Positions 28,540 to 37,965 of a stretch of DNA of 55,042 nucleotides are shown piece after piece. Origin of the DNA: Alphaproteobacteria bacterium (GTDB lineage: Bacteria > Pseudomonadota > Alphaproteobacteria > CAAGCB01 > CAG-977); assembly GCA_024413465.1 (NCBI GenBank), contig JAKSVU010000010.1, positions 1-55,042 of the forward strand, written 5' to 3'. The notes below the pieces were generated by a model, which saw only the letters and a list, made by a program, of their open reading frames with translations, was not told the DNA's origin and did not search any database. The position numbers were made by a program, and so were the translations under genes. The first letter of the stretch is position 1; every line of letters starts with the position of its first letter.

Positions 28540-31500
28540 TTAAAAATTATATTTTCCTGAAAAGATACCGGTATGTGAACGATAACCTTTTGTGAAGTTT
28601 CCTTGGTAATCTAAAGATACTGATAAATTATCACCAATATCAAGTTCTGCTCCAAATTTAATTTCCGCCCCTAAACGACTTAACCGTTTTGATTCAAGAA
28701 CTAATGCTGTTGGAGCTCGTGAAGAATTAACAACAACCTTATTTGAATCTGTTCTGAAATCATAAGTTAAACCGAAACTTGCCATCGGACGCAAAAAATA
28801 TTTTCTAGAAAACTTAAATTCGTCCGACCAAGTGACACTTGCAACTGCCGTTTCAGTATAAACTGTTCTGTCCTTAAACTCATCTGGACCTGTTTTATAT
28901 CCATCTTGTTTTACACGCAGAACTCTTAAACCAACTGCCGGAGCAAACTTTTTGATTTTGTATCCAATCGTTGCATTAGCATTCCAAAAATCAGAATCTA
29001 TATTCGTTTTGTAACTATCTTTTACGTCTGTATCTGTGATACCATAACCGATAGAAGCATTTGCAAACAGTTTTTCTTTTGTATATTGCCCATAAATATA
29101 AAATGAATTCGTTTTACTTTTTGATTTTACGTTGTGTGCTTTTGTATCACCATCTGCATGAGCATACGCTATCCCAAGCATCATATTATCGGAAATAAGA
29201 CTGTCAAATCCAAGGGCAAATCCAGCTGTTTCTGATTTGAAAGCAGTTTTTCTTCCTTTACGATTTGTATCATTGTAAAGAACTTGCCCCCATACCCCGT
29301 ACTGAATACAATCTCCACCGGATTGGCCGAGCTGTTCAACTTCGATTTCCCCATACTTACGCATATCACCACTCATACGATTTTGAACGACACTTGCAAT
29401 ATTCGTAATCATATCCTGCGTTGTTCCCAAAATCGCATTTGCCGATTGGGCATGATCTTGATATTCATCAGTCGTCGCTACTGGAGGATATTCGCGTTTA
29501 AAAATAAATTGCCCTGTTGTTTTGTCATATTCTACAGCATAGGAATACCCTTGATAAGAAACGATATCACCTAAATATGAAACTCTATCCTTAAAATCTT
29601 CTGTTGCAAAAGAAATTTTTGTAACATCATCAAGGGTATAAGAAATTAAGTTAATGTCATAAACGTTTATTGCTCCCGCCCCAGCAAAGGTAATTTTATC
29701 CGTTGACGCAGGATTAATTGTATCCATAATCACCCCTTGTAAATCTGCATCAACAAACAGATTCAAATCTTTAGCAAGGATCAGGTTATCAACCAGCAAT
29801 GATGAAACTTCATCATTTTGCATAAACACACTTCCTCCATACGCCCGCAAAGAAGAAATAAATACCCCTGATGAAACAGACAACATGGCCTCAGATGGTA
29901 AATTTAAAACGGCATTACTTGATAAAGAAAGGGCTTCTACCCCTAAATGAACTGGCCCCAAAACTTCAATACTTCTTTTATAACCATCCATTGTATCAGC
30001 TGTTGTACCTTCATACGCCAAATAATCAATTGAACCACCATACCAATTTAATCTGCCATCTCCTTCGACGTAAACGATATTTTCTTGATCTGTATCTATA
30101 TTAATCGTTGCACCTGATTGAATAGCTAATATTCCATAGCTGTCTCCAGAATTTTTATAAACGTTTTGTAAAGTACCCGTTCCACGCAACTCAACGTAGC
30201 CACTATTTTCAATAAAACCTGTTTTAATTTTTAAAGCATCGTTCACGTTCACAGATAAGGCTCCGTTTTCATAAACATTCAAAGAGTTTTGTTCAAATTT
30301 TGCTCCATCAGCCAAATATAAGGCACCACCGTAAACGATTGTTTTTCCGTTTCCTTTCATTCCCTTATTTAAGGTAACAAAATCATCTTCCCCACCTTGT
30401 CCATAAACGGCAGTCGCCCCATTATTAATAATATCGATTTCGTTAGAATTAAAGATAGATTGACTTATCCCCAAAACACCCGCATTTTGAACGGCGAATG
30501 AAAATCCATCTACGTTTAATTTTTCGATTGTCAAAATATCTCCATTATTAACAGTAATTCCTTTTTTACCGGTTGATGTTTTTAAAACGGATAGTTCTTT
30601 ATACGGATTACTGTTGCCAAATAAATTAAATGAACGAGATGCTTCTCCACTATACCTCGTTAAGGTGCCTAAATCCTCATTTACCTCCAATGGAGAATCC
30701 TTCAAAATAACAAAATCGTTAATTTTTAATAATCCTGTTTCTGCAGCAATATGTTGTTTTAGTGTATAGGTAGAATCATTTGTCCGAGAAACGATGACTT
30801 GATGTTTGTCACCTCCTTGTTTGACTTCATAAATACCAGCAGCTGTTGATATATTTTTTTGATTAATTGTTAACGAAGTAGCATCTCCTCCAACAAAAAT
30901 CTGTAACGTACTTACGCACCCCTTATCCAAATCATTTGACAAAACGGGCAAGATATTCAGCGTTCCCGTTGCTGTTCCTGTCAGAACAATTTTATCACTT
31001 GATCCTATTGCTCCAGCCGATAAAGTCGCATCAATTCTTAACGTTGCATTCGAACCAAAATCAACGTTGTTAATATTATACGTATTTATCGTTCCATTTG
31101 ATAAATCAAGTGTTCCATTAACAATGGATAATTTATTTTGGGTAATACCAATATCTTTTCCTACTTTTAAAGTTGTATCTAGTGAACTCGTTCCAATTTT
31201 CAATTCACCGGAACCCTCCAAGTTATTTAACAACTGAGCAGAACTCGTTGCGTATATCACCGTTCCATTATTTTCTATTTTTGTTTCAACTGTTGTTTTC
31301 GTTCCAAAAGTAACACTATCTCCAGTATCAATTAATACTTTAGCTGTTGAAACGTTATTTCCTTTTTTGACAACAGAATTGAAATTTCCGCTTTTTATTT
31401 GTAATACACCTGTTTTATCTAACGTAATCGCATCAGAAATTGAAAATTTATTAGCATCATTAACAACGAAAGTTCCCCCTAATACTTCTAATTTCTTTTG

Positions 31501-32673
31501 GGAAAAATTCGTTCCGGAAGTAAATGAGACAGTTCCAGTATCAGCTTCCCTTCCAACAGTCAAAGTTCCCTCGCCTGACAAGCCCGAATTAAAATTAAGA
31601 TCTCCACTATCAACGAAAAAGGAACCACTATTTTTAACTTCATTTACAGAAAAACTTCCATTGTTTTTCACAACAAAATTTCCAGAGACTATTTCTAATA
31701 TTCTTTGTTGAAATTTCACCCCTTCTTCAAGAGTTGTAGTTCCACCTGAAATCTTAAATAACCCATTCCCCTCTACATTATTATAAAATGATACGTTCTC
31801 TCCATAAATCCGTAATTCATTATTATTTGACAAGACGCCTTTAAATTGTGTTGTTCCACCTGCAATTTCTAGTATTCCTGTATTAGACACACCTTTAAAA
31901 TTAACGTTTGCGTGCACTAAAAATTTTCCACTATTGTTAACCGTATCAGTAGTATTTTGAAAATCAAGCAGTCCACTTATAACATTTACCATCCCACGAT
32001 TTTCAATTGCTCCCGAATTATTTCTGAACGTATTTATCCCGTCAAATCTTATATCCCCACCACTTTGGTTTGAAATTGCAAAATTTTTATTTTGCTCAAA
32101 AGTATTTCCACCTTGTAGATATACTCGTCCAAAATTATAAATCGCCCCTCCACTATTTGAGCTATTATTGGAAAAAATAGTATTTCTTATCGAAAGAGCT
32201 GCATTTAAGCTATTGCCATTCCAAATAGCCCCGCCTCCACTTCCATTATTCGAATTATCACGAAAAATAACTTTATCTATATCTACAAAACGAGACGTAT
32301 TCGTTGTGAACACTCTATCCATTTTTTCAAATATTAAATTAGATATTCTCGCAGAAGCTCCTTCTTCTATTTCAAAAAAAGCTAGCCACTGCTGACCTGG
32401 TTTTCCAGTTATTATATATTGACCTCCATAACCTATAAACTCTATCTCATTTCGAACTTGATAATGTGTAGACGTAGTGAAATCATTTACTACCTCCAAA
32501 TATTTTGTATGGTAAAGGGACATTGCATTAAATAAATAATTATCACTATAAATGTACATCGCTTTGGCTTCAAATCCTATCATCGCGACTGTCATACAAA
32601 TCAAAACATATTTCATCAATACGTTTTTATAATGACTTGTTAATTTTTTCATGATGTTCTTGATCAAATTCAT
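28540..32673 (-). CDS. Large classical autotransporter adhesin-like protein
   Basis: 1,377 residues from the ATG at 32673 (a GTG at 32676 precedes it). It has an extended signal peptide (about 1-40, ending near EAKA). A passenger of ~1,000 residues follows, first with GGAIWN/GGAIYN and FxxN-type repeats of the chlamydial polymorphic-outer-membrane kind (about 145-210), then with repeated beta-helix rungs such as GSFFVDSGDLNFNSGLSG. A C-terminal autotransporter beta-barrel (about 1,095-1,377) ends in the required terminal Phe (GKYNF). This is a type V-secreted surface protein. It sits between the DUF6931-like gene and tssJ; 186 non-coding bases separate it from tssJ. No protease motif was seen, so adhesion is inferred only. 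Confidence 0.9.
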   Translation of the reverse strand: MNLIKNIMKKLTSHYKNVLMKYVLICMTVAMIGFEAKAMYIYSDNYLFNAMSLYHTKYLEVVNDFTTSTHYQVRNEIEFIGYGGQYIITGKPGQQWLAFFEIEEGASARISNLIFEKMDRVFTTNTSRFVDIDKVIFRDNSNNGSGGGAIWNGNSLNAALSIRNTIFSNNSSNSGGAIYNFGRVYLQGGNTFEQNKNFAISNQSGGDIRFDGINTFRNNSGAIENRGMVNVISGLLDFQNTTDTVNNSGKFLVHANVNFKGVSNTGILEIAGGTTQFKGVLSNNNELRIYGENVSFYNNVEGNGLFKISGGTTTLEEGVKFQQRILEIVSGNFVVKNNGSFSVNEVKNSGSFFVDSGDLNFNSGLSGEGTLTVGREADTGTVSFTSGTNFSQKKLEVLGGTFVVNDANKFSISDAITLDKTGVLQIKSGNFNSVVKKGNNVSTAKVLIDTGDSVTFGTKTTVETKIENNGTVIYATSSAQLLNNLEGSGELKIGTSSLDTTLKVGKDIGITQNKLSIVNGTLDLSNGTINTYNINNVDFGSNATLRIDATLSAGAIGSSDKIVLTGTATGTLNILPVLSNDLDKGCVSTLQIFVGGDATSLTINQKNISTAAGIYEVKQGGDKHQVIVSRTNDSTYTLKQHIAAETGLLKINDFVILKDSPLEVNEDLGTLTRYSGEASRSFNLFGNSNPYKELSVLKTSTGKKGITVNNGDILTIEKLNVDGFSFAVQNAGVLGISQSIFNSNEIDIINNGATAVYGQGGEDDFVTLNKGMKGNGKTIVYGGALYLADGAKFEQNSLNVYENGALSVNVNDALKIKTGFIENSGYVELRGTGTLQNVYKNSGDSYGILAIQSGATINIDTDQENIVYVEGDGRLNWYGGSIDYLAYEGTTADTMDGYKRSIEVLGPVHLGVEALSLSSNAVLNLPSEAMLSVSSGVFISSLRAYGGSVFMQNDEVSSLLVDNLILAKDLNLFVDADLQGVIMDTINPASTDKITFAGAGAINVYDINLISYTLDDVTKISFATEDFKDRVSYLGDIVSYQGYSYAVEYDKTTGQFIFKREYPPVATTDEYQDHAQSANAILGTTQDMITNIASVVQNRMSGDMRKYGEIEVEQLGQSGGDCIQYGVWGQVLYNDTNRKGRKTAFKSETAGFALGFDSLISDNMMLGIAYAHADGDTKAHNVKSKSKTNSFYIYGQYTKEKLFANASIGYGITDTDVKDSYKTNIDSDFWNANATIGYKIKKFAPAVGLRVLRVKQDGYKTGPDEFKDRTVYTETAVASVTWSDEFKFSRKYFLRPMASFGLTYDFRTDSNKVVVNSSRAPTALVLESKRLSRLGAEIKFGAELDIGDNLSVSLDYQGNFTKGYRSHTGIFSGKYNF

Positions 32674-32697
32674 CACAATAGAAATACTTTAATCTAA

Positions 32698-33903
32698 TTA
32701 TTTTATATCCGGTTTCCAACGAGTATAAACCTTTGGCCTTGCAGCACGACGTTCTTCTTCCAATTGCTTATCCAGTTCAATGCGCTGATCAATTGTTTCT
32801 ACAGGAGCCGTCTCTTTTTTATCTTCTTCAATCTTTTTAGCAACGTCTTTATGAGGAACCTCACCGTTCAAAACTGCTTCATCCCACAAAAATTCACCTA
32901 TCATTACGCGAATTCCTAAATCAACGTAATGTTGATAGCGTTCTTTTAAAGTCCTTGTTCCACCTTTTGCCAAAGCACACGTTAACAATGTTTGACAAAT
33001 CCCGTTTGCTGCCAATCCAGGAGGTGTATGAACTACGGTATCCCCCTCTGGCAACATATTTCCAAACGACCAAAACGTAGATAATGCCAATAATCCTGCT
33101 GGTTTATCAGGACAAGCATTCCCTGCATCCAACGCTCTTTGAGAATTAACTTCATCCGGAGCAACAACCCAACGATATACGGCAGACAAAGCATCATCTG
33201 ATATTTTCTTTTCAAAAGCCGGAACTTTTGGAGGCAGAACAGCATTGATTTTTGCCAACGTTTCTTTTTTAGAAGCATGTAATTTTGCTTCTATATCTTC
33301 AGCTGCTTTAAAAATAGGGCTATTTTCATCGACCTGTTGATGTTCTAAATCCTTTTTGACCGCCATTTGAATTAAATCATCAAATGAAATTCCATGAATG
33401 TCTTTAAAAGTATCCATTGCTACTTTAACTGCTTCATCAACTTCTGCCATCACTTCCGGATCGACTAATTTTCTTAATTCAGCAATTTCTGCATTCATTT
33501 TTTGAACTTCTTCCATCATTTTATCTGCTTTTGGATCCTTTGGATTCAAAGGTTCTACTTTAGCAAAATCTGGAACGACAGGCTCATAACTTTCACAAAC
33601 CTTGTTAAAATCAAATTCTTCATCTGCCTTTTCTTTTAATTCTTCCATCAATGACAAAACGCACTGATATGCCCACCACACGACTGCACGACGATGTCCG
33701 ATATATGCCAACATTTCGCAAGCACACTTATACCTACCAGCATTTGAAAAATCCCAAAAAATTTCTTCAACGCTTGTTTTATTTTCAAAAAAAGATGCTA
33801 AATCCGGACGAATTTTAAAGGCCTCTTTTTCATACAATTCATTTACGGTCGTATATCTTAATAAAGTAAGATGTCTTTTTTGCCATTCTAAATTATCACT
33901 CAT
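32698..33903 (-). CDS. DUF6931-like T6SS-associated cytoplasmic protein
   Basis: 401 residues, no signal peptide, helical and acidic. The N-terminal part contains RRAVVWWAYQCV and a central coiled coil (about 120-160). The C-terminal part has VYRWVVAPDEVNSQRALDAG, then PAGLLALSTFWSFGNMLP and VVHTPPGLAANGICQTLLTCAL, a pattern I associate with DUF6931 proteins found in T6SS loci. Their function is unknown; a role as an adaptor or chaperone for loading the spike is plausible. It follows the small 130-residue gene in the same operon. Confidence 0.6.
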   Translation of the reverse strand: MSDNLEWQKRHLTLLRYTTVNELYEKEAFKIRPDLASFFENKTSVEEIFWDFSNAGRYKCACEMLAYIGHRRAVVWWAYQCVLSLMEELKEKADEEFDFNKVCESYEPVVPDFAKVEPLNPKDPKADKMMEEVQKMNAEIAELRKLVDPEVMAEVDEAVKVAMDTFKDIHGISFDDLIQMAVKKDLEHQQVDENSPIFKAAEDIEAKLHASKKETLAKINAVLPPKVPAFEKKISDDALSAVYRWVVAPDEVNSQRALDAGNACPDKPAGLLALSTFWSFGNMLPEGDTVVHTPPGLAANGICQTLLTCALAKGGTRTLKERYQHYVDLGIRVMIGEFLWDEAVLNGEVPHKDVAKKIEEDKKETAPVETIDQRIELDKQLEEERRAARPKVYTRWKPDIK

Positions 33904-33927
33904 AATTTTATCCTTTTACTTCCTTTA

Positions 33928-34320
33928 TTAAGACACATCCAAACCTTTTACTTTGGTTTGCAAACCACCAGCTTTATTTTGAACACCTTTTGCAGTCGTA
34001 TCTAAAGCTCCCGCAGTATTATCCAAAGCATTTGCATCATTACTGTTCGCATTGACAGACCCTTCTTCAGCAGTAACCTCATTTGTAGCCAATTTCCCAC
34101 TTGTTTCAGTAGCTGCTGTTTCCACTTTACTGACGTCAACTTCTTTATTTGTCGGTCTTAAAGTCGTATCGCCAGTCAAATCTTCTTTTTTATAATTTGT
34201 TGTCAATAATTTTTTAACAACCGCCGTAATAGCAGCTACAGCTGCCATCGTTGCAACTGAAGTAAGAACAGGTGTAACTGCTGCTTTTACTTCTGCTTTT
34301 TCATCTTCCGTCAAAGCCAT
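33928..34320 (-). CDS. Small protein next to the spike gene, function unknown
   Basis: 130 residues. The N-terminal third has one hydrophobic Ala/Val-rich helix (about 18-38). The remainder is Thr/Ala/Asn/Lys-rich, low-complexity and probably disordered, ending in repeated Gly-Leu/Gly-Lys patterns (AGALDTTAKGVQNKAGGLQT). No Cys and no lipobox. The ATG lies immediately after the stop of the spike gene, sharing GGAG in its 3' end, so the two should be co-translated. A partner of the spike protein (immunity protein or adaptor) is conceivable but not shown. Confidence 0.55.
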   Translation of the reverse strand: MALTEDEKAEVKAAVTPVLTSVATMAAVAAITAVVKKLLTTNYKKEDLTGDTTLRPTNKEVDVSKVETAATETSGKLATNEVTAEEGSVNANSNDANALDNTAGALDTTAKGVQNKAGGLQTKVKGLDVS

Positions 34321-34321
34321 C

Positions 34322-36727
34322 TTATAAATCTCCTAATTCTTTTACTACTTCTTTTTGTTCATCAGCGATACAATTTTGAGCAAAACCTTCGTTAATTCCA
34401 CAAACAACACTGGTTACCACGAGAGTTGGTAGAGCAGCAATCGCTATTCCTGCAGTATTAACAGGGACCTTGCCATTACTATTATATTTGTCAAACATCT
34501 CCGTAAATTTACCTTTTTTAATGGCGTTATCCCATGTTGCAAAAGTCTTATCATTATACGTAAGTATTTGCTGTCCCGCAATTTTTGAAGTCATGTTCGC
34601 CCCAACTTGTCGATACGTATCTTTTGAAAGTTCTGGTGAAACTTTATTTTCATCAATAGTAACACCTGTGACCTTGCTACTGTCAGTTTTGCCTATATCG
34701 GCATAATTTGCAACTTGTAGTCCAGCAGCCAAGGAAACAACTTCTTCTGCGTTAATCGTATTTTGATAGTAATCCTTTGCCTCTAAACTTGCAGACGCAT
34801 CACACCCTAATTTAAACGTAGAAAAATGAAACATATTTTCTCTTTGCATAATAATCATCGCCGTTTTAACTGCAACAATCAACGCCATTTGAGTAATTGT
34901 AAAACCTAAATCAAGTTCATATAACCGATTTATCTTATCAACACTCGAGTTGTAAATTCCATCATCTTGATGCAATTTACTGTAATATCCATCCGTTTTA
35001 TCGTAGTGAAGAGCATCTTTCGTTTCTCTTAAACTCATTAACGAAGATTTTACTGCTCCTAAAATCCCCCAAATTATGTTATAAATTATAGGAACAAGCA
35101 TTGTATTATTGAAATTAAAGGTATCACCGTTCATATTCACGTTATGGCTTCTTTTCATCGCCCCAACTGCCGTTCCTGCCACACCTCCAGCATACCCTTG
35201 AATTTTTGCTAAAACTTCATAAGCTTTTGCCATACCAGCAACGTCTCCGGAACGACCTTGGTTTGTCACTTTTGCCATCAATTCCAAAGCTTTTGAAAAT
35301 AACCAGTTTCCTGTCTTATACATATGATTGGCTGTCGTCATAGATGACAAGCCGACTTCCACACCTGTTAAATCGACTGCCCCCAAACTAGATGAAACAC
35401 CGCCCCCCATCGCATCTGAAAGAGCAAATGCTTCTTCCATGCTCGCTGAAAAACTATTACCACCAATTGACACTTTTCCATCATTTGTAATAGAAAGAGT
35501 TCCATCAAATGGACTTGGCATAAGTCCCAATCCCGTTCCGGTTGAAATTTTTACTCCAGACTTATCAATGACAATTTTATTTGCACCAACTTTTAAAGTA
35601 ATTGCTCCGCGAGCATTTAAGGTAATATTTCCGTCTGCATTTAAACAAATATCCCCTTTCCCAAGACTAGACAAATTCGACTTATTTGGCATAACCATCT
35701 TATTATGACGGGCTTGAATTTTAATCATATTATCCGTCATCGATTTTTCTGCCTTTTCTTTTGCTTTTTTATCTCCGCCTTTTCCTATTCCCGCTCTATA
35801 GTTATACTCAGCAACAATTTTAGAATCTGATTGAACATCCCCCATTACTACCAAATCTTTATCTAATATAGTAGAGGCATGTTTAACGTTCTCTCCACTC
35901 AAAAAAGTAGATTGTATCAAAATACGCTGAGCATTTGTTTCATTGGCATTTTGAGACGTGGTTGAAATATTTCCTGCACTTTGAATTTTTAAATTATCAA
36001 TCAATGGATACTTTGTGACTTTTGTATCTTTGTCATTTTTGATAGCAGCACTTGGTTCTTCACCAGCTACGAAAGTAACCTTCTTATAATCACCATTTTC
36101 CAAATATTCATAAGTTCTACTACATTCCGTCGGTGGAAGCTCTATGTCATCCCTATCTGATGGGAATTCTGACACTTCTCGATAAAAACCAATTTCTGAA
36201 CAATTTACGTCATTTCCATTTTTTGATCGAAAATTACTTCTTTTACGATAACGCAAAATTTCTGCTTCAGCATCACACAGAGTTGTATTTTCATCAATGT
36301 CAACGACAGCGTACGTATCCCCTACTTTTTCTACGACTTCACTTGCAGAAAATTCAAAATCGTTACAATCTCCCTCTTTACTAGGTAAATAAGCCAATAA
36401 ATAGTACTTATTCCCGTGGCACACAACCAATACCCGTTCTCCGATACGAGGATAACGAAATATACCGTTATTTTGTCCACCTAATGGCATGGATAACATG
36501 ACTTGGATAGGTTCAGCACCTGAGGGCAATGGAATAGACTTGACAGCATAAAAGGTATAATTATCGACAGCCTTATAAACAAATTCCGGAGCACTTGGGT
36601 CTGCTTTTCTTATATCTTCTGGAACTATGACTTTTTTCTTGCCCATTTGACGACAAATTTTTCCAGTATTATTTTTATCAACAACACCTTTGTCATCAGA
36701 AACAATTAACTCTAAAACTTCTTCCAT
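34322..36727 (-). CDS. VgrG spike-half protein (OB fold and beta-helix) with C-terminal extension
   Basis: 801 residues from the ATG at 36727 (GGAG eight bases upstream), chosen over an in-frame GTG at 36736. About residues 70-115 look like the gp5/VgrG OB fold (VMLSMPLGGQNNGIFRYPRIGE, then VLVVCHG). A spacer of ~230 residues follows. Residues about 355-395 show the beta-helix pattern of VgrG needles (GDICLNADGNITLNARGAI, then KIVIDKSGVKIST). The C-terminal ~390 residues are unrelated to VgrG. They are Gly/Ala/Met-rich with three hydrophobic stretches (about 540-565, 606-627, 758-777). No gp27-like domain precedes the OB fold. I infer a spike carrying a membrane-active or toxin-like domain; a phage-derived origin is an alternative. 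Confidence 0.65.
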   Translation of the reverse strand: MEEVLELIVSDDKGVVDKNNTGKICRQMGKKKVIVPEDIRKADPSAPEFVYKAVDNYTFYAVKSIPLPSGAEPIQVMLSMPLGGQNNGIFRYPRIGERVLVVCHGNKYYLLAYLPSKEGDCNDFEFSASEVVEKVGDTYAVVDIDENTTLCDAEAEILRYRKRSNFRSKNGNDVNCSEIGFYREVSEFPSDRDDIELPPTECSRTYEYLENGDYKKVTFVAGEEPSAAIKNDKDTKVTKYPLIDNLKIQSAGNISTTSQNANETNAQRILIQSTFLSGENVKHASTILDKDLVVMGDVQSDSKIVAEYNYRAGIGKGGDKKAKEKAEKSMTDNMIKIQARHNKMVMPNKSNLSSLGKGDICLNADGNITLNARGAITLKVGANKIVIDKSGVKISTGTGLGLMPSPFDGTLSITNDGKVSIGGNSFSASMEEAFALSDAMGGGVSSSLGAVDLTGVEVGLSSMTTANHMYKTGNWLFSKALELMAKVTNQGRSGDVAGMAKAYEVLAKIQGYAGGVAGTAVGAMKRSHNVNMNGDTFNFNNTMLVPIIYNIIWGILGAVKSSLMSLRETKDALHYDKTDGYYSKLHQDDGIYNSSVDKINRLYELDLGFTITQMALIVAVKTAMIIMQRENMFHFSTFKLGCDASASLEAKDYYQNTINAEEVVSLAAGLQVANYADIGKTDSSKVTGVTIDENKVSPELSKDTYRQVGANMTSKIAGQQILTYNDKTFATWDNAIKKGKFTEMFDKYNSNGKVPVNTAGIAIAALPTLVVTSVVCGINEGFAQNCIADEQKEVVKELGDL

Positions 36728-36854
36728 CAAGAACACTCCATCGTTAATAAATTTTTAACCATTATATATTTTAAAAACGAATAATAAAGGAAAAAGTTAC
36801 TCGAAATTCTAAAAATTTTTTACTATTTCATCTCGAAAAAGATAAAAAAAACAC

Positions 36855-37964
36855 CTATCTCTTTTGTTTTTTTACTTGAAAAGTATATTGCCGTTTTTGT
36901 TCATACGGAATAAAAATCATTTTTCTTTTTGGAATATCAAAAACTGTCGTATGAAGCGTCATCCAAACGGAACCATTTCTTTTTTTCTTTTTAAAAGCTT
37001 TTCTGTCTGCCAAAATATATGGCTCATAATCTTCAACAAGAGATTGAATTGTCAACCCCTCTTCTCCTGTTCCCTCATCCACACCATTATATTCCGAATA
37101 CCAAGGTTTCTTTAAATTTTTGTCATAGAGATGACTGTAGTGAACTTTTTTCATCAGCTCAATCATCCCTTTTTGCGTTTTCCCTAATTTATAATTTTTC
37201 TTCAACAAATTAAAACGTTCTATTCCCTGAGCATGAGGTGTCATTTGTGTTGTCAAATAGAAATTCGTCACAAACTTGGCATTCTTCACCTTCATTTCAT
37301 TTTTGACAAATTCAACAACGACACTTTTTTTCCCATCAGCAATCATAAAATGAAGTTCTTTTTTTGATTTTTGAGGAGAATAAATGTTCTTATATCTTAA
37401 CAATTTAATCGCATGATCGACAGAATCTGCATTATCTAGAACGTATCGAACGACGTTATAAATATTCAAATCTGGCATTTTTGATTTTGTTCCAAACGTT
37501 GTTCCATTATCCCCTGCAGGAACTGTATTTGCTAAAATAACAACCCCAGCATCATTTATCCCATCGATTGTAAAAAATGGTAAAAAGTGAAAATTTTCGT
37601 TATATTTATTTTTAGAAACAACCTCGTTTGTCAACTCCGGCATAAAAGCAGTTCCAACACTGGCATGCCGAGCATAATTTGAATCAACCTTAATTACGAA
37701 TTGAGCCATTTCATCATAAGGAAAATCAAAATTTCTACCTACAAAATCACCATAAGAAACTCCTGAACATCCCCAATCGGAAAAATCATATTTTTTCATA
37801 AATTCCGGAACAGTAGCATTGTCGTAATCATTGTAAGAAATCGAATAGACGTAATTCTGTAATTTTGTAATTTTTAAATTTTCCATAAACGATTGATCTT
37901 CTTGAGAAATGGCACAACCACTCATCAAAAAAACAACGAAAATTGCTAAAAATTTAAACTTCAT
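36855..37964 (-). CDS. Lipoprotein of the choloylglycine-hydrolase / linear-amide Ntn-hydrolase type
   Basis: 369 residues from the ATG at 37964, one base after the upstream gene's stop. The lipobox MSGC puts a lipidated Cys at 17. A second Cys, C66 in WGCSGVSYGD followed by VGRNFDF (R77, N78, D80), matches the nucleophile-plus-GRN-D pattern of choloylglycine hydrolases, penicillin V acylases and related acyltransferases. The later INDAGVVILANT and KFVTNF blocks also fit. These enzymes cleave themselves so the Cys becomes N-terminal. Substrates could be bile-salt amides, N-acyl amino acids or peptides. It lies directly upstream of the VgrG-spike-like gene, with a 118-base gap. Family call likely; substrate unknown. 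Confidence 0.7.
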   Translation of the reverse strand: MKFKFLAIFVVFLMSGCAISQEDQSFMENLKITKLQNYVYSISYNDYDNATVPEFMKKYDFSDWGCSGVSYGDFVGRNFDFPYDEMAQFVIKVDSNYARHASVGTAFMPELTNEVVSKNKYNENFHFLPFFTIDGINDAGVVILANTVPAGDNGTTFGTKSKMPDLNIYNVVRYVLDNADSVDHAIKLLRYKNIYSPQKSKKELHFMIADGKKSVVVEFVKNEMKVKNAKFVTNFYLTTQMTPHAQGIERFNLLKKNYKLGKTQKGMIELMKKVHYSHLYDKNLKKPWYSEYNGVDEGTGEEGLTIQSLVEDYEPYILADRKAFKKKKRNGSVWMTLHTTVFDIPKRKMIFIPYEQKRQYTFQVKKQKR

Positions 37965-37965
37965 T

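Noticed and set aside
35328-35708. 126-codon plus-strand frame opposite the spike-like gene
   Set aside because: It is antisense to a well-supported gene, without a ribosome site or recognisable domain.
36761-36789. TATAAT upstream of the spike-like gene as a promoter
   Set aside because: No acceptable -35 is present at 16-18 bases and the spacer is so AT-rich that the hexamer is expected by chance.
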